64,000 nt of DNA, from assembly GCF_014174305.1 (NCBI RefSeq), contig NZ_JABEQH010000008.1, positions 1 to 64,000 of the forward strand, written 5' to 3'. The notes under the pieces were generated by a model, which saw nothing but the letters and a program-made list of their open reading frames with translations, was not told the DNA's origin and did no database searches. Shown here one piece after another: positions 40,756 through 49,600 of this stretch (its first letter is position 1; each line of letters starts with the position of its first letter). The translations under genes were made by a program, and so were the position numbers. The stretch is from Gluconacetobacter johannae. Lineage in GTDB: Bacteria; Pseudomonadota; Alphaproteobacteria; Acetobacterales; Acetobacteraceae.

Positions 40756-42699
40756 TTACTGGCAGGCCAGGCATTCGTCGTAATCGGTCGAGGACGACGT
40801 CGCCGGTACGCCGGCCGGCGCGGCGGGCGTACCTTCCTGTTCCATGACGTCGCTCTTGCCCAGGATATTGCTGACCGTGTCCGCCCGCTGGATCGAGAGC
40901 GAGCGGCAATAATACAGGGATTTCACCCCCCGCTTCCACGCCAGGTAATGGATCTGGTGCAGGTCGCGCTTATGCACGTCCGCCGGCAGGAACAGGTTGA
41001 TCGACTGGGCCTGGCAGATGAACGGGGCGCGATCGGCCGCATGTTCGACCACCCAGCGCTGATCCAGTTCGAAGGCGGTCTTGAACACGTCCTTTTCCTG
41101 CTGCGTCAGGAAGTCGAGATGCTGGACGCTGCCCTTGGTCAGGGTGATCGACGACCAGACCTCGTCCGTGTTCTGTCCCTTGTCGATCAGCAGCTTCAGT
41201 AGATGCCGGTTGCGGACGGTAAAGGACCCGGACAGGGTCTTCTGCAGGAAGACATTGGCCGCGATCGGCTCGATCCCCGGGCTGGCATTGCCCGCGATGA
41301 TCGAGATCGACGCCGTGGGCGCGATGGCCAGCTTGTTGGAAAAGCGTTCCATGATGCCGTATTCCGCGGCATCCGGGCAGGCTCCGCGCAGTTCCGCCAG
41401 CTTACGCGACGCCGCATCGGCCTGTTCGCGAATATGCTTGAAAATCCGCTTGTTCCAGACCTTCGCGATCACGCTTTCGAAGGGAATCTCCTTCGCCTGC
41501 AGGAAGGAATGGAAGCCCATGACCCCCAGTCCCACCGACCGTTCGCGAGCGGCGGCGTATTTCGCCCGCTCCATGTCGTCGGGGGCGCGGTCGATGAAGT
41601 CCTGCAGCACGTTGTCGAGGAACAGCATCACGTCCTCGATGAAAAGCGGATCGTCCTTCCACTCGTCCCAGGTCTCGAGATTCAGGGACGACAGGCAGCA
41701 GACCGCCGTACGCTCCTTGCCATGATGATCCATGCCGGTCGGCAGGGTGATCTCGGCGCACAGGTTCGAGGTCTTGACCTCCAGCCCCGCCATCTTGTGA
41801 TGCTCGGGCCGCGCGTTGTTCACATGGTCCGAATAGATGATGTAGGGCTCGCCCTGCTCCATCCGGGCCGTCAGGATGCGGATCCACAGCGACCGGGCCG
41901 AAATCTTGCGGATATGCGCGCCGTCCTTGGGCGACAGCAGCGCCCATTCGGCGTCGGCGGCGACCGCGCGCATGAAGGCGTCGGACACCAGCACGCCATG
42001 ATGCAGGTTCAGCGCCTTGCGGTTCGGATCGCCGCCCGTGGGGCGTCGGATCTCGATGAATTCCTCGATTTCCGGATGCCAGACCGGCAGGTAGACGGCG
42101 GCGGACCCGCGACGCAGCGAGCCCTGGCTGATGGCCAGGGTCAGGCTGTCCATGACGCGGATGAAGGGGATGACGCCCGACGTCTTGCCGTTGCGCCCCA
42201 CATCCTCGCCGATCGAGCGCAGATTGCCCCAGTACGAGCCGATGCCGCCCCCCTTGGACGCCAGCCAGACATTCTCGTTCCAGAGATCGACGATGCCGCG
42301 CAGGCTGTCGTTCGCTTCGTTCAGGAAGCACGAGATCGGCAGGCCGCGCGTCGTTCCGCCATTCGACAGGACCGGCGTCGCCGGCATGAACCAGTGGCGG
42401 GAAATATAGTCATACAGGCGCTGGGCATGCCCGGCATCGGCGCCGTAATAGGACGCCACCCGGCCGAACAGGTCCTGGTAGCTCTCGCCGTCCAGCAGAT
42501 AGCGGTTATCCAGCGTCGCCTTGCCGAACGGCGTCAGCAGCGCGTCGCGCGACCGGTTCACCCGGACCGGATGATGGCCAGGAAGCTGAACGACGTCGTC
42601 GAACATGTCGGGGGTCTGGTCAACGCCGCGATCCTGGACAGGACCCCGGTCGTCGGCCGGACGATCAGACACAGTTCCGGATACGTCGTCCAGGCTCAT
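40756..42699 (-). CDS. nrdA: ribonucleotide reductase subunit alpha (class Ia type, no ATP cone)
   Basis: 647 residues against about 760 in E. coli NrdA. Catalytic residues are present: C124 in GLPISCFLN, N312-C314-E316 in SNLCAEI, C334/C335 in VCCLSS, and the C-terminal shuttle pair in ECLACQ. The core starts near residue 45, and the first 45 residues are Asp-rich and not ATP-cone-like, so the activity-regulating cone is absent. It reduces ribonucleoside diphosphates with NrdB. Candidate NrdR boxes lie 64-111 bp upstream. Confidence 0.95.
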   Translation of the reverse strand: MSLDDVSGTVSDRPADDRGPVQDRGVDQTPDMFDDVVQLPGHHPVRVNRSRDALLTPFGKATLDNRYLLDGESYQDLFGRVASYYGADAGHAQRLYDYISRHWFMPATPVLSNGGTTRGLPISCFLNEANDSLRGIVDLWNENVWLASKGGGIGSYWGNLRSIGEDVGRNGKTSGVIPFIRVMDSLTLAISQGSLRRGSAAVYLPVWHPEIEEFIEIRRPTGGDPNRKALNLHHGVLVSDAFMRAVAADAEWALLSPKDGAHIRKISARSLWIRILTARMEQGEPYIIYSDHVNNARPEHHKMAGLEVKTSNLCAEITLPTGMDHHGKERTAVCCLSSLNLETWDEWKDDPLFIEDVMLFLDNVLQDFIDRAPDDMERAKYAAARERSVGLGVMGFHSFLQAKEIPFESVIAKVWNKRIFKHIREQADAASRKLAELRGACPDAAEYGIMERFSNKLAIAPTASISIIAGNASPGIEPIAANVFLQKTLSGSFTVRNRHLLKLLIDKGQNTDEVWSSITLTKGSVQHLDFLTQQEKDVFKTAFELDQRWVVEHAADRAPFICQAQSINLFLPADVHKRDLHQIHYLAWKRGVKSLYYCRSLSIQRADTVSNILGKSDVMEQEGTPAAPAGVPATSSSTDYDECLACQ

Positions 42700-42762
42700 C
42701 CATCATCTCCGTGAAAATCGCTGGGACAGGGCTGCGCTCGCTGTCCCGACGTTCTGATTATG

Positions 42763-42778
42763 CCCCTACATATCGCGC
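42763..42778. promoter_or_regulatory. candidate NrdR box, proximal
   Basis: The core CTACATATCG (42766-42775) matches 8 of 10 positions of the NrdR core CWATATATWG. It lies upstream of nrdA, on the nrdA side of a second box whose start is exactly 32 bp away, about three helical turns, the usual tandem spacing. NrdR is a Zn/ATP-cone repressor of ribonucleotide reductase genes. Confidence 0.5.
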
Positions 42779-42794
42779 CCGGGCAATCGAAGAC

Positions 42795-42810
42795 GCACTA
42801 GATATATGAA
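42795..42810. promoter_or_regulatory. candidate NrdR box, distal
   Basis: The core CTAGATATAT (42798-42807) matches 8 of 10 positions of the NrdR core. It lies 32 bp (start to start) from the other box, with 16 bp between the two 16-mers. The spacing is stronger evidence than either box alone. Confidence 0.5.
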
Positions 42811-42943
42811 CCACCGCAGACGGCAAGAGCGCGATCCCGTTGACGGGGAAGGAGTTTCCACGGCTTTCGGAAATCAAGGAAAATCTTTTTTCTCACCCGA
42901 GGGGACCCGGCCGCCGAATCCCCCCTCGCCCGACTCGCACCGA

Positions 42944-43411
42944 TCAGCCGGGTCGGCCGTCCCGTGCCCAGCGGGCCGCGGCGACATCGTCCGCCTCGCG
43001 CGCGTCGACCCAGGCGGTCCGCCCGTCCTCGAATTCCTCGCGCTTCCAGAACGGCGCCCGGGTCTTGAGCCAGTCCATGACGAACGCGGTGGCGTCCAGC
43101 GCCGCCGCGCGATGCGCGGCCAGGCACAGGACCAGCACGATCGGTTCGCCAACCACAAGGCGTCCGACGCGATGGATGACTGTGCAGCCCAACAGGCCGA
43201 ATCGCGCCTGGGCATCGGCGGCGATTCGACCGATCATGGATTCGGTCATGCCGGGATAATGCTCCAGCGTCAGGGCACGCAGCCCCGCCCCGCCCCGTAC
43301 GACACCCAGGAAGGCGCCGACACCGCCGGCCGCGTGCCCGCCCTGCATCAGGCGGGCGTGTTCCGCGTCCATCGAAAACGCGGCGGTCTGTACGCTGACG
43401 CGAATCGCCAT
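42944..43411 (-). CDS. moaE: molybdopterin synthase catalytic subunit
   Basis: 155 residues. MoaE converts precursor Z (cPMP) to molybdopterin with sulfur from MoaD. Typical segments are GAVGAFLGVVRG-like AGGVGAFLGVVRGG, LTLEHYPGM, HRVGRLVVGE and the catalytic lysine region KTRAPFWKREEFEDG near residue 116. It follows moaD with a 6-nt gap, so the two subunits are made together. The molybdenum cofactor would serve the periplasmic oxidoreductases common in these bacteria, though none is in the window. Confidence 0.94.
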   Translation of the reverse strand: MAIRVSVQTAAFSMDAEHARLMQGGHAAGGVGAFLGVVRGGAGLRALTLEHYPGMTESMIGRIAADAQARFGLLGCTVIHRVGRLVVGEPIVLVLCLAAHRAAALDATAFVMDWLKTRAPFWKREEFEDGRTAWVDAREADDVAAARWARDGRPG

Positions 43412-43417
43412 GACGGC

Positions 43418-43675
43418 CTATCCCCCGGTGACGGGGGGAAAGAACGCGACCTCGTCCCCGTCCCGCACCCCGTCATCCGGGCCCGCGAATTCCTGGTTGA
43501 CCGCGCAACGGATGGCGCCCCCCTGCAGCCCGAAGACCGCCCGGTACTCGCCGTCCCGTTCCGCCAAGCTGCGGATCACGTCGCCAACGAACCGCACACC
43601 CTCGGGCAACGGCATCGATTCGCTCGACCGCCCCAGCCGGTCGCGCAGCCAGGCAAAATACAGGATCGTAATCAC
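43418..43675 (-). CDS. moaD: molybdopterin synthase sulfur-carrier subunit
   Basis: 85 residues from a GTG at 43673-43675 (ITILYFAWLRDRLG follows), chosen for family length and a GGAAGG ribosome site; ATGs at 43690 and 43696 would add a few residues. It has the ubiquitin-like fold and the essential C-terminal Gly-Gly (PPVTGG), which is thiocarboxylated and inserted into MoaE. The acidic tail segment VRDGDEVAFFPP is typical. It forms a two-gene unit with moaE. Confidence 0.92.
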   Translation of the reverse strand: MITILYFAWLRDRLGRSSESMPLPEGVRFVGDVIRSLAERDGEYRAVFGLQGGAIRCAVNQEFAGPDDGVRDGDEVAFFPPVTGG

Positions 43676-43768
43676 AGGCACGCCTTCCATCCACACGGCA
43701 GGCCAGGTCGGGCCCTGCCCTGAGGCACGCCGCCGACGAGTCAGTCATAACGCGGATTGCTCTTACCC

Positions 43769-44293
43769 CTATCTGGGGGTGGTCGGCGAATCTTTAACCG
43801 TCCTGACCGTCCCATCAGGTGCGATGATGGTGCTGGTGCCATCCCCGTTGGGAATGACGATGGTCGCGGCCCGCTGGCCCGCACCATAATGCGCGGCATC
43901 ATCCCGTACCGCGGACGGCAGCCCGCCACTGGAAAAATCCTGGACCCCGCCGCGGATCTCGGCCTGCTCGCCGGCACTCATGCTGCCGCCCTCGGGCAAC
44001 TCCGCCCCGCCCGCATCGGCAGGCAGCCCGTCGCCCAACCGGCCGCGGTCCTTCGATACATCACCCAGGGTCGGCAATGGCGCGGGGGGGCCGGGCCATA
44101 GATTTCCAGCTGCTGGAAGAATCGGCAGCTCCACCGCCGCCTCCCCCCGCGCGCGGCGCAGGTTTTCAGCCTCGCCGCCCGGCGCGTTGGGATTGCTCCC
44201 CGGAAAACTCATGCCGTCGCCCGCCAGCTTGCCGAACCCCGCGCACCCGCCGAGCAGGACCAGTGACGACAACAGCGCCGCGTTTCGCATCAT
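43769..44293 (-). CDS. lipoprotein, uncharacterised
   Basis: 174 residues from the ATG at 44291-44293 (a second ATG follows directly), with AGGAGAGG upstream. A short signal with lipobox LLGGC marks a lipoprotein. The mature part is Gly/Pro/Ala-rich and probably disordered; the last 30 residues (ATIVIPNGDGTSTIIAPDGTVRTV) form a repeat of the type GDGTxTxIxPDGTxxTV, seen at the ends of other small envelope proteins of acetic acid bacteria. Function is unknown. It lies after pgsA on the same strand, 92 bp apart. Confidence 0.75.
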   Translation of the reverse strand: MMRNAALLSSLVLLGGCAGFGKLAGDGMSFPGSNPNAPGGEAENLRRARGEAAVELPILPAAGNLWPGPPAPLPTLGDVSKDRGRLGDGLPADAGGAELPEGGSMSAGEQAEIRGGVQDFSSGGLPSAVRDDAAHYGAGQRAATIVIPNGDGTSTIIAPDGTVRTVKDSPTTPR

Positions 44294-44385
44294 GCCTCTC
44301 CTGGCCAGCCACCCCGTTCGCCACCGAAACGGAGTGTGCCTGCCCGAAAGCGCAATCTCAAGTAGCGCGAAACGTTCTGACACAA

Positions 44386-44985
44386 TCAGGACGCGATTTT
44401 TGATGCCGTCCCGCCGTTGCGACCGACATGACGCAGGCCTGTCGCAAGATAGTCCCACCCCGTGACGATCGTCAGCAGGGCGGCAACCCAGAGCATGATC
44501 GCCCCCAGCATGCTGACCGGCAGTCCGTCGAGATGCAGCAGCTTTCCCGTACTGTCGCCGGCCAGCAGGAAGCCGATGGCCGTCATCTGGAACCCGGTCT
44601 TCCATTTCGCCAGGCGCGTCACCGGAAGGCTGATCCGGGTGGAGGCCAGGAATTCGCGCAGGCCGCTGACCAGGATTTCCCGGGCAAGGATGATGATGGC
44701 CGGATACAGCGCCCCGAACGGCAGGCGAGCCGACCCCGCCAGGACCATCAGCGATGCGCCGACCAGCAGCTTGTCGGCAATCGGATCCAGCATCCGCCCC
44801 AGGTCGGAATATTGATGCCATGCGCGGGCCAGCTTGCCGTCCAGATAATCGGTGATGGCCGCGGCGATGAACAGCAGACAGGCCGCGCAATCCGTCACCG
44901 GCGCCCCTATCGCCACGAGCGCCACCAGAACGGGAATCGCCACAATCCGCGACAAGGTCAGGATATTGGGCAGGTCGGTCAGCAT
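44386..44985 (-). CDS. pgsA: CDP-diacylglycerol--glycerol-3-phosphate 3-phosphatidyltransferase
   Basis: 199 residues. Integral membrane enzyme of phosphatidylglycerol synthesis. The CDP-alcohol phosphotransferase motif is intact: DYLDGKLARAWHQYSDLGRM then LDPIAD (about residues 46-71), with all three metal-binding aspartates. Several hydrophobic helices surround it. It starts 76 bp after the uvrC stop on the same strand; uvrC-pgsA is a common order in proteobacteria, and here it appears to continue to the lipoprotein. Confidence 0.94.
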   Translation of the reverse strand: MLTDLPNILTLSRIVAIPVLVALVAIGAPVTDCAACLLFIAAAITDYLDGKLARAWHQYSDLGRMLDPIADKLLVGASLMVLAGSARLPFGALYPAIIILAREILVSGLREFLASTRISLPVTRLAKWKTGFQMTAIGFLLAGDSTGKLLHLDGLPVSMLGAIMLWVAALLTIVTGWDYLATGLRHVGRNGGTASKIAS

Positions 44986-45061
44986 CGCACACAGAATACA
45001 ACAAGATAGAAGGAACAGGAACGCCTCATCACGACGGTCTGATGACGAAATTGCTCAGGGC

Positions 45062-46966
45062 TCACTCCCCGGACCAGCCGGGATGGAAATGACCATAGAC
45101 GATCCGCGCCGTTTCCCGGTTGATCCCCGACGTGGCCTCCAGTTCGGCCAGCCCCGCCTGCTTCACGCCGCGCGCCGAGCCGAACTGGTTCAGCAGCGCG
45201 CGCTTCCGCGCGGCGCCCACACCGGGGATCTCGTCCAGTTCCGACTTGACCAGCGCCTTCGACCGGCCGGCGCGATGGGTGGTGATGGCGAAGCGGTGGG
45301 CCTCGTCGCGCAACCGCTGCAGATAGTACAGCACCGGATCGCGCGGCGGCAGCTGGAACGGCGGCCGGTCCGCGACATGAAACCATTCCCGCCCGGCATC
45401 GCGGTCCGGCCCCTTGGCGATGGCCACCAGCGTCACGTCCGTCACGCCCAGGTCGTCCAGCACCGCGCGGACCGCCGAATACTGGCCCGCGCCACCGTCG
45501 ATCAGGACGACATCCGGCCAGTCCCCGGGGGTCGCCTGTTCCTGGCGATCGCGCAGGCCACGGCTGAATCGCCGCTCCAGGACTTCGCGCATCATCGCGA
45601 AATCGTCGCCCGGCGTAACAGGGCCCCGGATCGAGAATTTGCGATAGGCGCGCTTCTCGAACCCATCCGGGCCGGCCACGACCATGACGCCATAGGCATT
45701 GCTGCCCATGATATGGCTGTTGTCGTAGATTTCGATCCGCTTCGGCGGGGCATCGAGGCCGAACAGCTCGGCCATGCCGTCCAGAAGGCGCGCCTGCGCC
45801 GTGCTTTCGGCCAGCTTGCGTTCCAATGCCTCGCGCGCGTTGGTTTCGGCGTGGTCGACGACCGCCTTCTTCTCGCCGCGGCGGGGGACCAGGATCTCGA
45901 CTTTCCGGCCCCGGCGGATGCTCAGCGCGTCGGCCACCAGGTCGCTCTCGGCGATCTCGTGGTTCAGCAGGATCTGCGGCGGCGGTGGCTTGTCGTCGTA
46001 GAACTGCGCCAGGAAGGCCGTCAGGATGTCGGCGGCGTCCTCATCCTTGGCGTGGGCCGGGAAAAAGGCGCGGTTGCCGTTGTTCCCGCCCCCGCGGATG
46101 AAGAAGACCTGGATGCAGCAATGGCCGGCGGCCTGCCGGATCGCGACCACATCCGCGTCGTCGAGCGAGGCCGGATTGATGACCGACGAATCCTGCATGG
46201 CCGCAAAGCCACGGATGCGATCGCGGATGGTCGCCGCGCGTTCGAATTCCAGGGACTGGGCCGCCGCTTCCATTTCCCGCACCAGTTCGTCGCGAATGCC
46301 GGTGCGCTGGCCCGACAGGAAGGCGCGCGCCTGTTCGACCAGATGCGCGTAATCCTCCCGGCCGATACGCTCGACGCAGGGGGCCGAGCACCGCTTGATC
46401 TGGAACAGCAGGCAGGGACGCGTGCGCGAGGCAAAGACGGAATCGGAGCACGATCGCAGCAGGAACACCCTCTGGATCAGGTTCAGGGTCTGGTTCACCG
46501 CCCACGCCGAGGCGAACGGCCCCCAGTAGGACGCCCCCTTCGCCGGCCGGCCACGATGTTTCGTGACCTGGGGAAACAGGTCGGCATCCGTCATCATGAT
46601 CCACGGATAGCTTTTGTCGTCCCGCAGCAGGATGTTGAAGCGGGGCTTCATCCGCTTGATATAGTTGGCCTCCAGCAGCAGGGCCTCGGCCTCGGTGTGG
46701 GTCGTCACGATTTCCATCGTGACCGTTTCCGACACCATGCGCCGCAGCCGTTCCGGCAATTTTCCAAGCTGGGTGTACGATGTCACGCGCCGCTTCAGGA
46801 TGCGGGCCTTGCCGACGTACAGGACCTCTCCCTTCTCGCCGAGCATCCGGTAGACGCCGGGGGAAAGCGGCATCGTCTGCAAGGCCTGGTGGATGGCCGC
46901 GACCCCCTTGACCATCGCCACGACCGGCATGTCGCCGTCCATCAGCGGCCCCGTCCGTTCATCCAC
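45062..46966 (-). CDS. uvrC: excinuclease ABC subunit C
   Basis: 634 residues. Nucleotide excision repair nuclease that makes both incisions with UvrB. GIY-YIG domain (about residues 34-115; [20 protein letters not shown]), Cys-rich linker, UVR motif ([21 protein letters not shown], about 235-255), RNase H-like endonuclease domain ([24 protein letters not shown]) and C-terminal helix-hairpin-helix pair ([20 protein letters not shown]). The ATG chosen is the outermost; ATGs at codons 9 and 13 are also possible. Confidence 0.96.
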   Translation of the reverse strand: MDERTGPLMDGDMPVVAMVKGVAAIHQALQTMPLSPGVYRMLGEKGEVLYVGKARILKRRVTSYTQLGKLPERLRRMVSETVTMEIVTTHTEAEALLLEANYIKRMKPRFNILLRDDKSYPWIMMTDADLFPQVTKHRGRPAKGASYWGPFASAWAVNQTLNLIQRVFLLRSCSDSVFASRTRPCLLFQIKRCSAPCVERIGREDYAHLVEQARAFLSGQRTGIRDELVREMEAAAQSLEFERAATIRDRIRGFAAMQDSSVINPASLDDADVVAIRQAAGHCCIQVFFIRGGGNNGNRAFFPAHAKDEDAADILTAFLAQFYDDKPPPPQILLNHEIAESDLVADALSIRRGRKVEILVPRRGEKKAVVDHAETNAREALERKLAESTAQARLLDGMAELFGLDAPPKRIEIYDNSHIMGSNAYGVMVVAGPDGFEKRAYRKFSIRGPVTPGDDFAMMREVLERRFSRGLRDRQEQATPGDWPDVVLIDGGAGQYSAVRAVLDDLGVTDVTLVAIAKGPDRDAGREWFHVADRPPFQLPPRDPVLYYLQRLRDEAHRFAITTHRAGRSKALVKSELDEIPGVGAARKRALLNQFGSARGVKQAGLAELEATSGINRETARIVYGHFHPGWSGE

Positions 46967-47313
46967 CGATCATGTGGATAAGTCTGTGGAACAGCCGCTG
47001 ACAGAATCGTGCGGGTGGCGGTTTCCCTGCGCCCCGCTTGAATTGCCCAAAAAAGAAGCACAACAAATAACCTACTGATATTAAATAATTATATTGCAGA
47101 CGTCCGGGGAGTCACATGTGAAATTCGAGCAATCCTTTGGAAAATAAGGAAGTCAATCCCAAAGGTGGACAAAATTCGCCCGAATCGCCTTTTCCCTTCC
47201 CCGCGACTCGATCCTGTTTTGTTCGTCATTGCGATACCGATTGGTTTCCAATCCCGGCGCTGCGCCGCCGAATCCCCCTTGCCAGGATTCGCCCGATGGG
47301 TAATGCCACCGAT
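46967..47313. other. uvrC/xthA divergent intergenic region with DnaA box, AT-rich block and GANTC sites
   Basis: 347 bp without a convincing gene. It contains TGTGGATAA (46973-46981), an AT-rich block (about 47046-47099) and six GANTC sites: 47004-47008, 47109-47113, 47182-47186, 47205-47209, 47270-47274 and 47286-47290. The xthA frame is open from 47137, but the extra residues are not XthA-like. The region should carry promoters for uvrC and xthA; a replication-linked role is possible but not shown. Confidence 0.55.
46973..46981 (-). promoter_or_regulatory. DnaA box (perfect match)
   Basis: TGTGGATAA is the reverse complement of TTATCCACA, the strongest DnaA box. A second, weaker copy (TGTGGAACA) begins at 46985. 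The site is just upstream of uvrC; it could regulate uvrC, titrate DnaA, or be chance in a single copy. Confidence 0.55.
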
Positions 47314-48123
47314 ATGCGTATCGTCACATGGAATATCAATTCGCTCCGCCTGCGGTTGCCGCTTCTGGCGCGGCTGTGCGCGGAACTGCAGCCCGATATC
47401 GTCTGCCTGCAGGAAACCAAGGTGCCCGACGATCTGTTTCCGGCCGATGCGGTACGCAAGCTGGGCTTCGCCCACATCCAGCACCGGGGAATGAAATCCT
47501 ACAATGGCGTCGCGATCCTGTCCCGGGTCGGGCTGGTCCCGCTGGACGATACGCCGGACTGGTGCACCCGCAGCGACTGCCGCCACATCGCGGCGTCGTT
47601 CGACATGGGCGGCCAGCCGATCGAACTGCACAATTTCTATGTCCCCGCCGGCGGAGACATCCCCGACCCGGAGGCCAATCCGAAATTCGCGCACAAGCTG
47701 GCGTTCGTCGATGAGGCCCATGCCTGGTTCACGGGCCGGGACAATCGCCGCGCGATCCTGGTCGGCGACCTGAACATCGCCCCGCTGGAACAGGATGTCT
47801 GGAACCACAGGCAGCTGCTGAAAATCGTCAGCCATACCCCAGCGGAGACGACCCGCCTGCTGGCCTGGCAGGCCTGTGGCTTCGTCGACGCCATGCGCCA
47901 TTTCGTGCCCGCGGACGAGAAATTGTATACGTGGTGGTCCTATCGCAATCGCAACTGGACCGAGAGCAATCCCGACCGATGGACGCGCGGGCGCCGGCTG
48001 GACCATGTCTGGGTGACGCCCGACCTCACGCCGTCCCTCAAGGACATGATGGTCCTGCGAGAAACACGGGATTGGCCGACCACATCGGATCACGTGCCCG
48101 TGGTGGTCGATTTCGCCCCCTGA
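47314..48123 (+). CDS. xthA: exodeoxyribonuclease III
   Basis: 269 residues from the ATG at 47314 (MRIVTWNINSLR), the canonical start; the ATG at 47296 is an alternative. An AP endonuclease/3' exonuclease of the EEP fold, active in base excision repair. Metal and catalytic motifs: NINS, LQETK, a YNGVAILS core, GDLNIAP and TSDHVPVVVD. Its divergence from uvrC places two DNA-repair genes around one regulatory region. Confidence 0.95.
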   Translation: MRIVTWNINSLRLRLPLLARLCAELQPDIVCLQETKVPDDLFPADAVRKLGFAHIQHRGMKSYNGVAILSRVGLVPLDDTPDWCTRSDCRHIAASFDMGGQPIELHNFYVPAGGDIPDPEANPKFAHKLAFVDEAHAWFTGRDNRRAILVGDLNIAPLEQDVWNHRQLLKIVSHTPAETTRLLAWQACGFVDAMRHFVPADEKLYTWWSYRNRNWTESNPDRWTRGRRLDHVWVTPDLTPSLKDMMVLRETRDWPTTSDHVPVVVDFAP

Positions 48124-48147
48124 CCGCAACCAGGGAATAATGGCGCC

Positions 48148-48162
48148 CGGGCCTGCGGCCCG
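48148..48162. terminator. short hairpin between convergent xthA and response regulator
   Basis: CGGGCC (48148-48153) pairs with GGCCCG (48157-48162) with a TGC loop. No T run is present; it is the only inverted repeat in this 52-bp convergent gap. Confidence 0.4.
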
Positions 48163-48175
48163 AGCCCAGCCTGCG

Positions 48176-48892
48176 TCAGCCGGCGCGCAATCCGCCTTCC
48201 GGGTCCAGGCGATAGCCCCCGCCCTCGGTCACCAGCAGCGACGCATTGGTCGGATCGGGCTCGATCTTCTGCCGCAGGCGATAGATGTGGGTTTCCAGCG
48301 TATGGGTGGTCACGGCGGCATTGTAGCCCCAGACCTCGTTCAGCAGGACCTGGCGCGGCACAGGCCGGGTGCCGGCCCGATACAGGAATTTCAGGATCGC
48401 GGCCTCTTTTTCCGTCAGCCGGATCCGGCGGTTGCGCGTGGGCTCCTGCAGCAGCTTCGCCGACGGCCGGAAGACGTACGGCCCGATGGAGAAAACCGCG
48501 TCCTCGCTGTTCTCGAAGATCCGCATCTGCGCGCGCAGGCGGGCCAGCAGTTCGGCAATGCGAAAGGGCTTGGCGACATAATCGTTCGCCCCGGCATCCA
48601 GGCCGCGCACCACGTCGGTTTCGTCATCCGAACCCGTCAGGATGATGATGGGGATGCGCTTGCCCTGGCGGCGCAGGTCGGCACAGAAATCGCGACCGTC
48701 GCCGTCGGGCAGCGTCACGTCGAGGATGATGGCGTCGAAGCGCGCGCCCGGCGCATTCAGCTTGTCCCAGGCATCGGCGACCGATTCCGCCTCGGTGGCC
48801 AGGAACTCTCCTTCCAGCTGCAATTGTTCGACGAGCATATGACGTAATGTCTGATCGTCATCCACTATCAGAATGGGACGCGCACCTGCCAT
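48176..48892 (-). CDS. OmpR/PhoB-type response regulator
   Basis: 238 residues. A receiver domain (acidic pocket D11-D13, phosphoacceptor D58 in IILDVTLPD, Lys in YVAKPFRI) is followed by a winged-helix DNA-binding domain (about residues 140-232; LTEKEAAILKFLYRAG, VWGYNAAVTTHTLETHIYRLRQKI). No sensor kinase adjoins it, so it is an orphan here. It is divergent from the L,D-transpeptidase gene (178 bp between), which is a possible target. The target genes cannot be read from sequence. Confidence 0.93.
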   Translation of the reverse strand: MAGARPILIVDDDQTLRHMLVEQLQLEGEFLATEAESVADAWDKLNAPGARFDAIILDVTLPDGDGRDFCADLRRQGKRIPIIILTGSDDETDVVRGLDAGANDYVAKPFRIAELLARLRAQMRIFENSEDAVFSIGPYVFRPSAKLLQEPTRNRRIRLTEKEAAILKFLYRAGTRPVPRQVLLNEVWGYNAAVTTHTLETHIYRLRQKIEPDPTNASLLVTEGGGYRLDPEGGLRAG

Positions 48893-49070
48893 CGAACCCT
48901 CTTTATTTTTGACCTCAACCCCGTTTGCAGGGCCGGGTATCCTATATCATTCCCGAAGCGGAAACGGCAGCGTCCGGACCCGTCCGCACGCGACCTCTTC
49001 CCATGGCCGTACTGGTGCCGTCCAGTCTAGGCCCGAATCCCAGCAAAAGGCGACCCGTTTGGAGGCCTCC

Positions 49071-49583
49071 ATGATACGCGCAGTTTTGAGATCGAATACC
49101 GGCCCGGATGCACAACTGCATTGCATGGATCAGAAAATCCCGGCGATCATCGGGGCCGCGGGCATCCGGCGCATCAAGGAGGAAGGCGATCACGCCACGC
49201 CGACCGGAATTCTGCCGTTACGACGGGTCATGTACCGCGCCGACCGTGTCGCGGCCCCGGCCTGCGCCCTGCCGGTGGAACCCCTGGCGCCCAACGACGG
49301 ATGGTGCGACGACCCCTCTCATGCCGATTACAACCGGCGCGTCACCCTCCCCCATCCCGCCCGGCATGAGAAGCTGTGGCGCGACGATGACGTTTACAAT
49401 ATCGTGATAGAGCTTGGATATAACGACGCCCCGCCGATTCCAGGGCGCGGATCGGCCATTTTCCTGCATCTGCAATCGCCCGACGGCCGCCCGACGGAGG
49501 GATGCGTCGCCCTGCGCGAAACCGACCTGCGCCGCCTGCTGGCCGCCGGACTGACGGAAATCGAAATCCTGCCGCCGGCCTGA
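49071..49583 (+). CDS. L,D-transpeptidase family (YkuD) protein
   Basis: 170 residues from the ATG at 49071, with GGAG upstream. It belongs to the small COG3786-type YkuD group: KEEGDHATPTGILPLRR near residue 37, then the active site with H133 and C145 in HLQSPDGRPTEGCVAL. Such enzymes form 3-3 peptidoglycan crosslinks or attach proteins to the wall. No signal peptide or membrane segment is visible, so export or another role is open. It is convergent with the antiporter gene. Confidence 0.87.
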   Translation: MIRAVLRSNTGPDAQLHCMDQKIPAIIGAAGIRRIKEEGDHATPTGILPLRRVMYRADRVAAPACALPVEPLAPNDGWCDDPSHADYNRRVTLPHPARHEKLWRDDDVYNIVIELGYNDAPPIPGRGSAIFLHLQSPDGRPTEGCVALRETDLRRLLAAGLTEIEILPPA

Positions 49584-49600
49584 CGGGCCGGATCGCCGGA

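Noticed and set aside
46967-47313. Replication origin as a firm call
   Set aside because: Only one perfect DnaA box, and none of dnaA, hemE, parA or parB is in the window; kept as a low-certainty finding only.
47137-47313. N-terminal extension of xthA
   Set aside because: The 59 extra residues are unlike XthA, rich in Pro and Arg, and overlap the AT-rich/GANTC region; the canonical start is at 47314.
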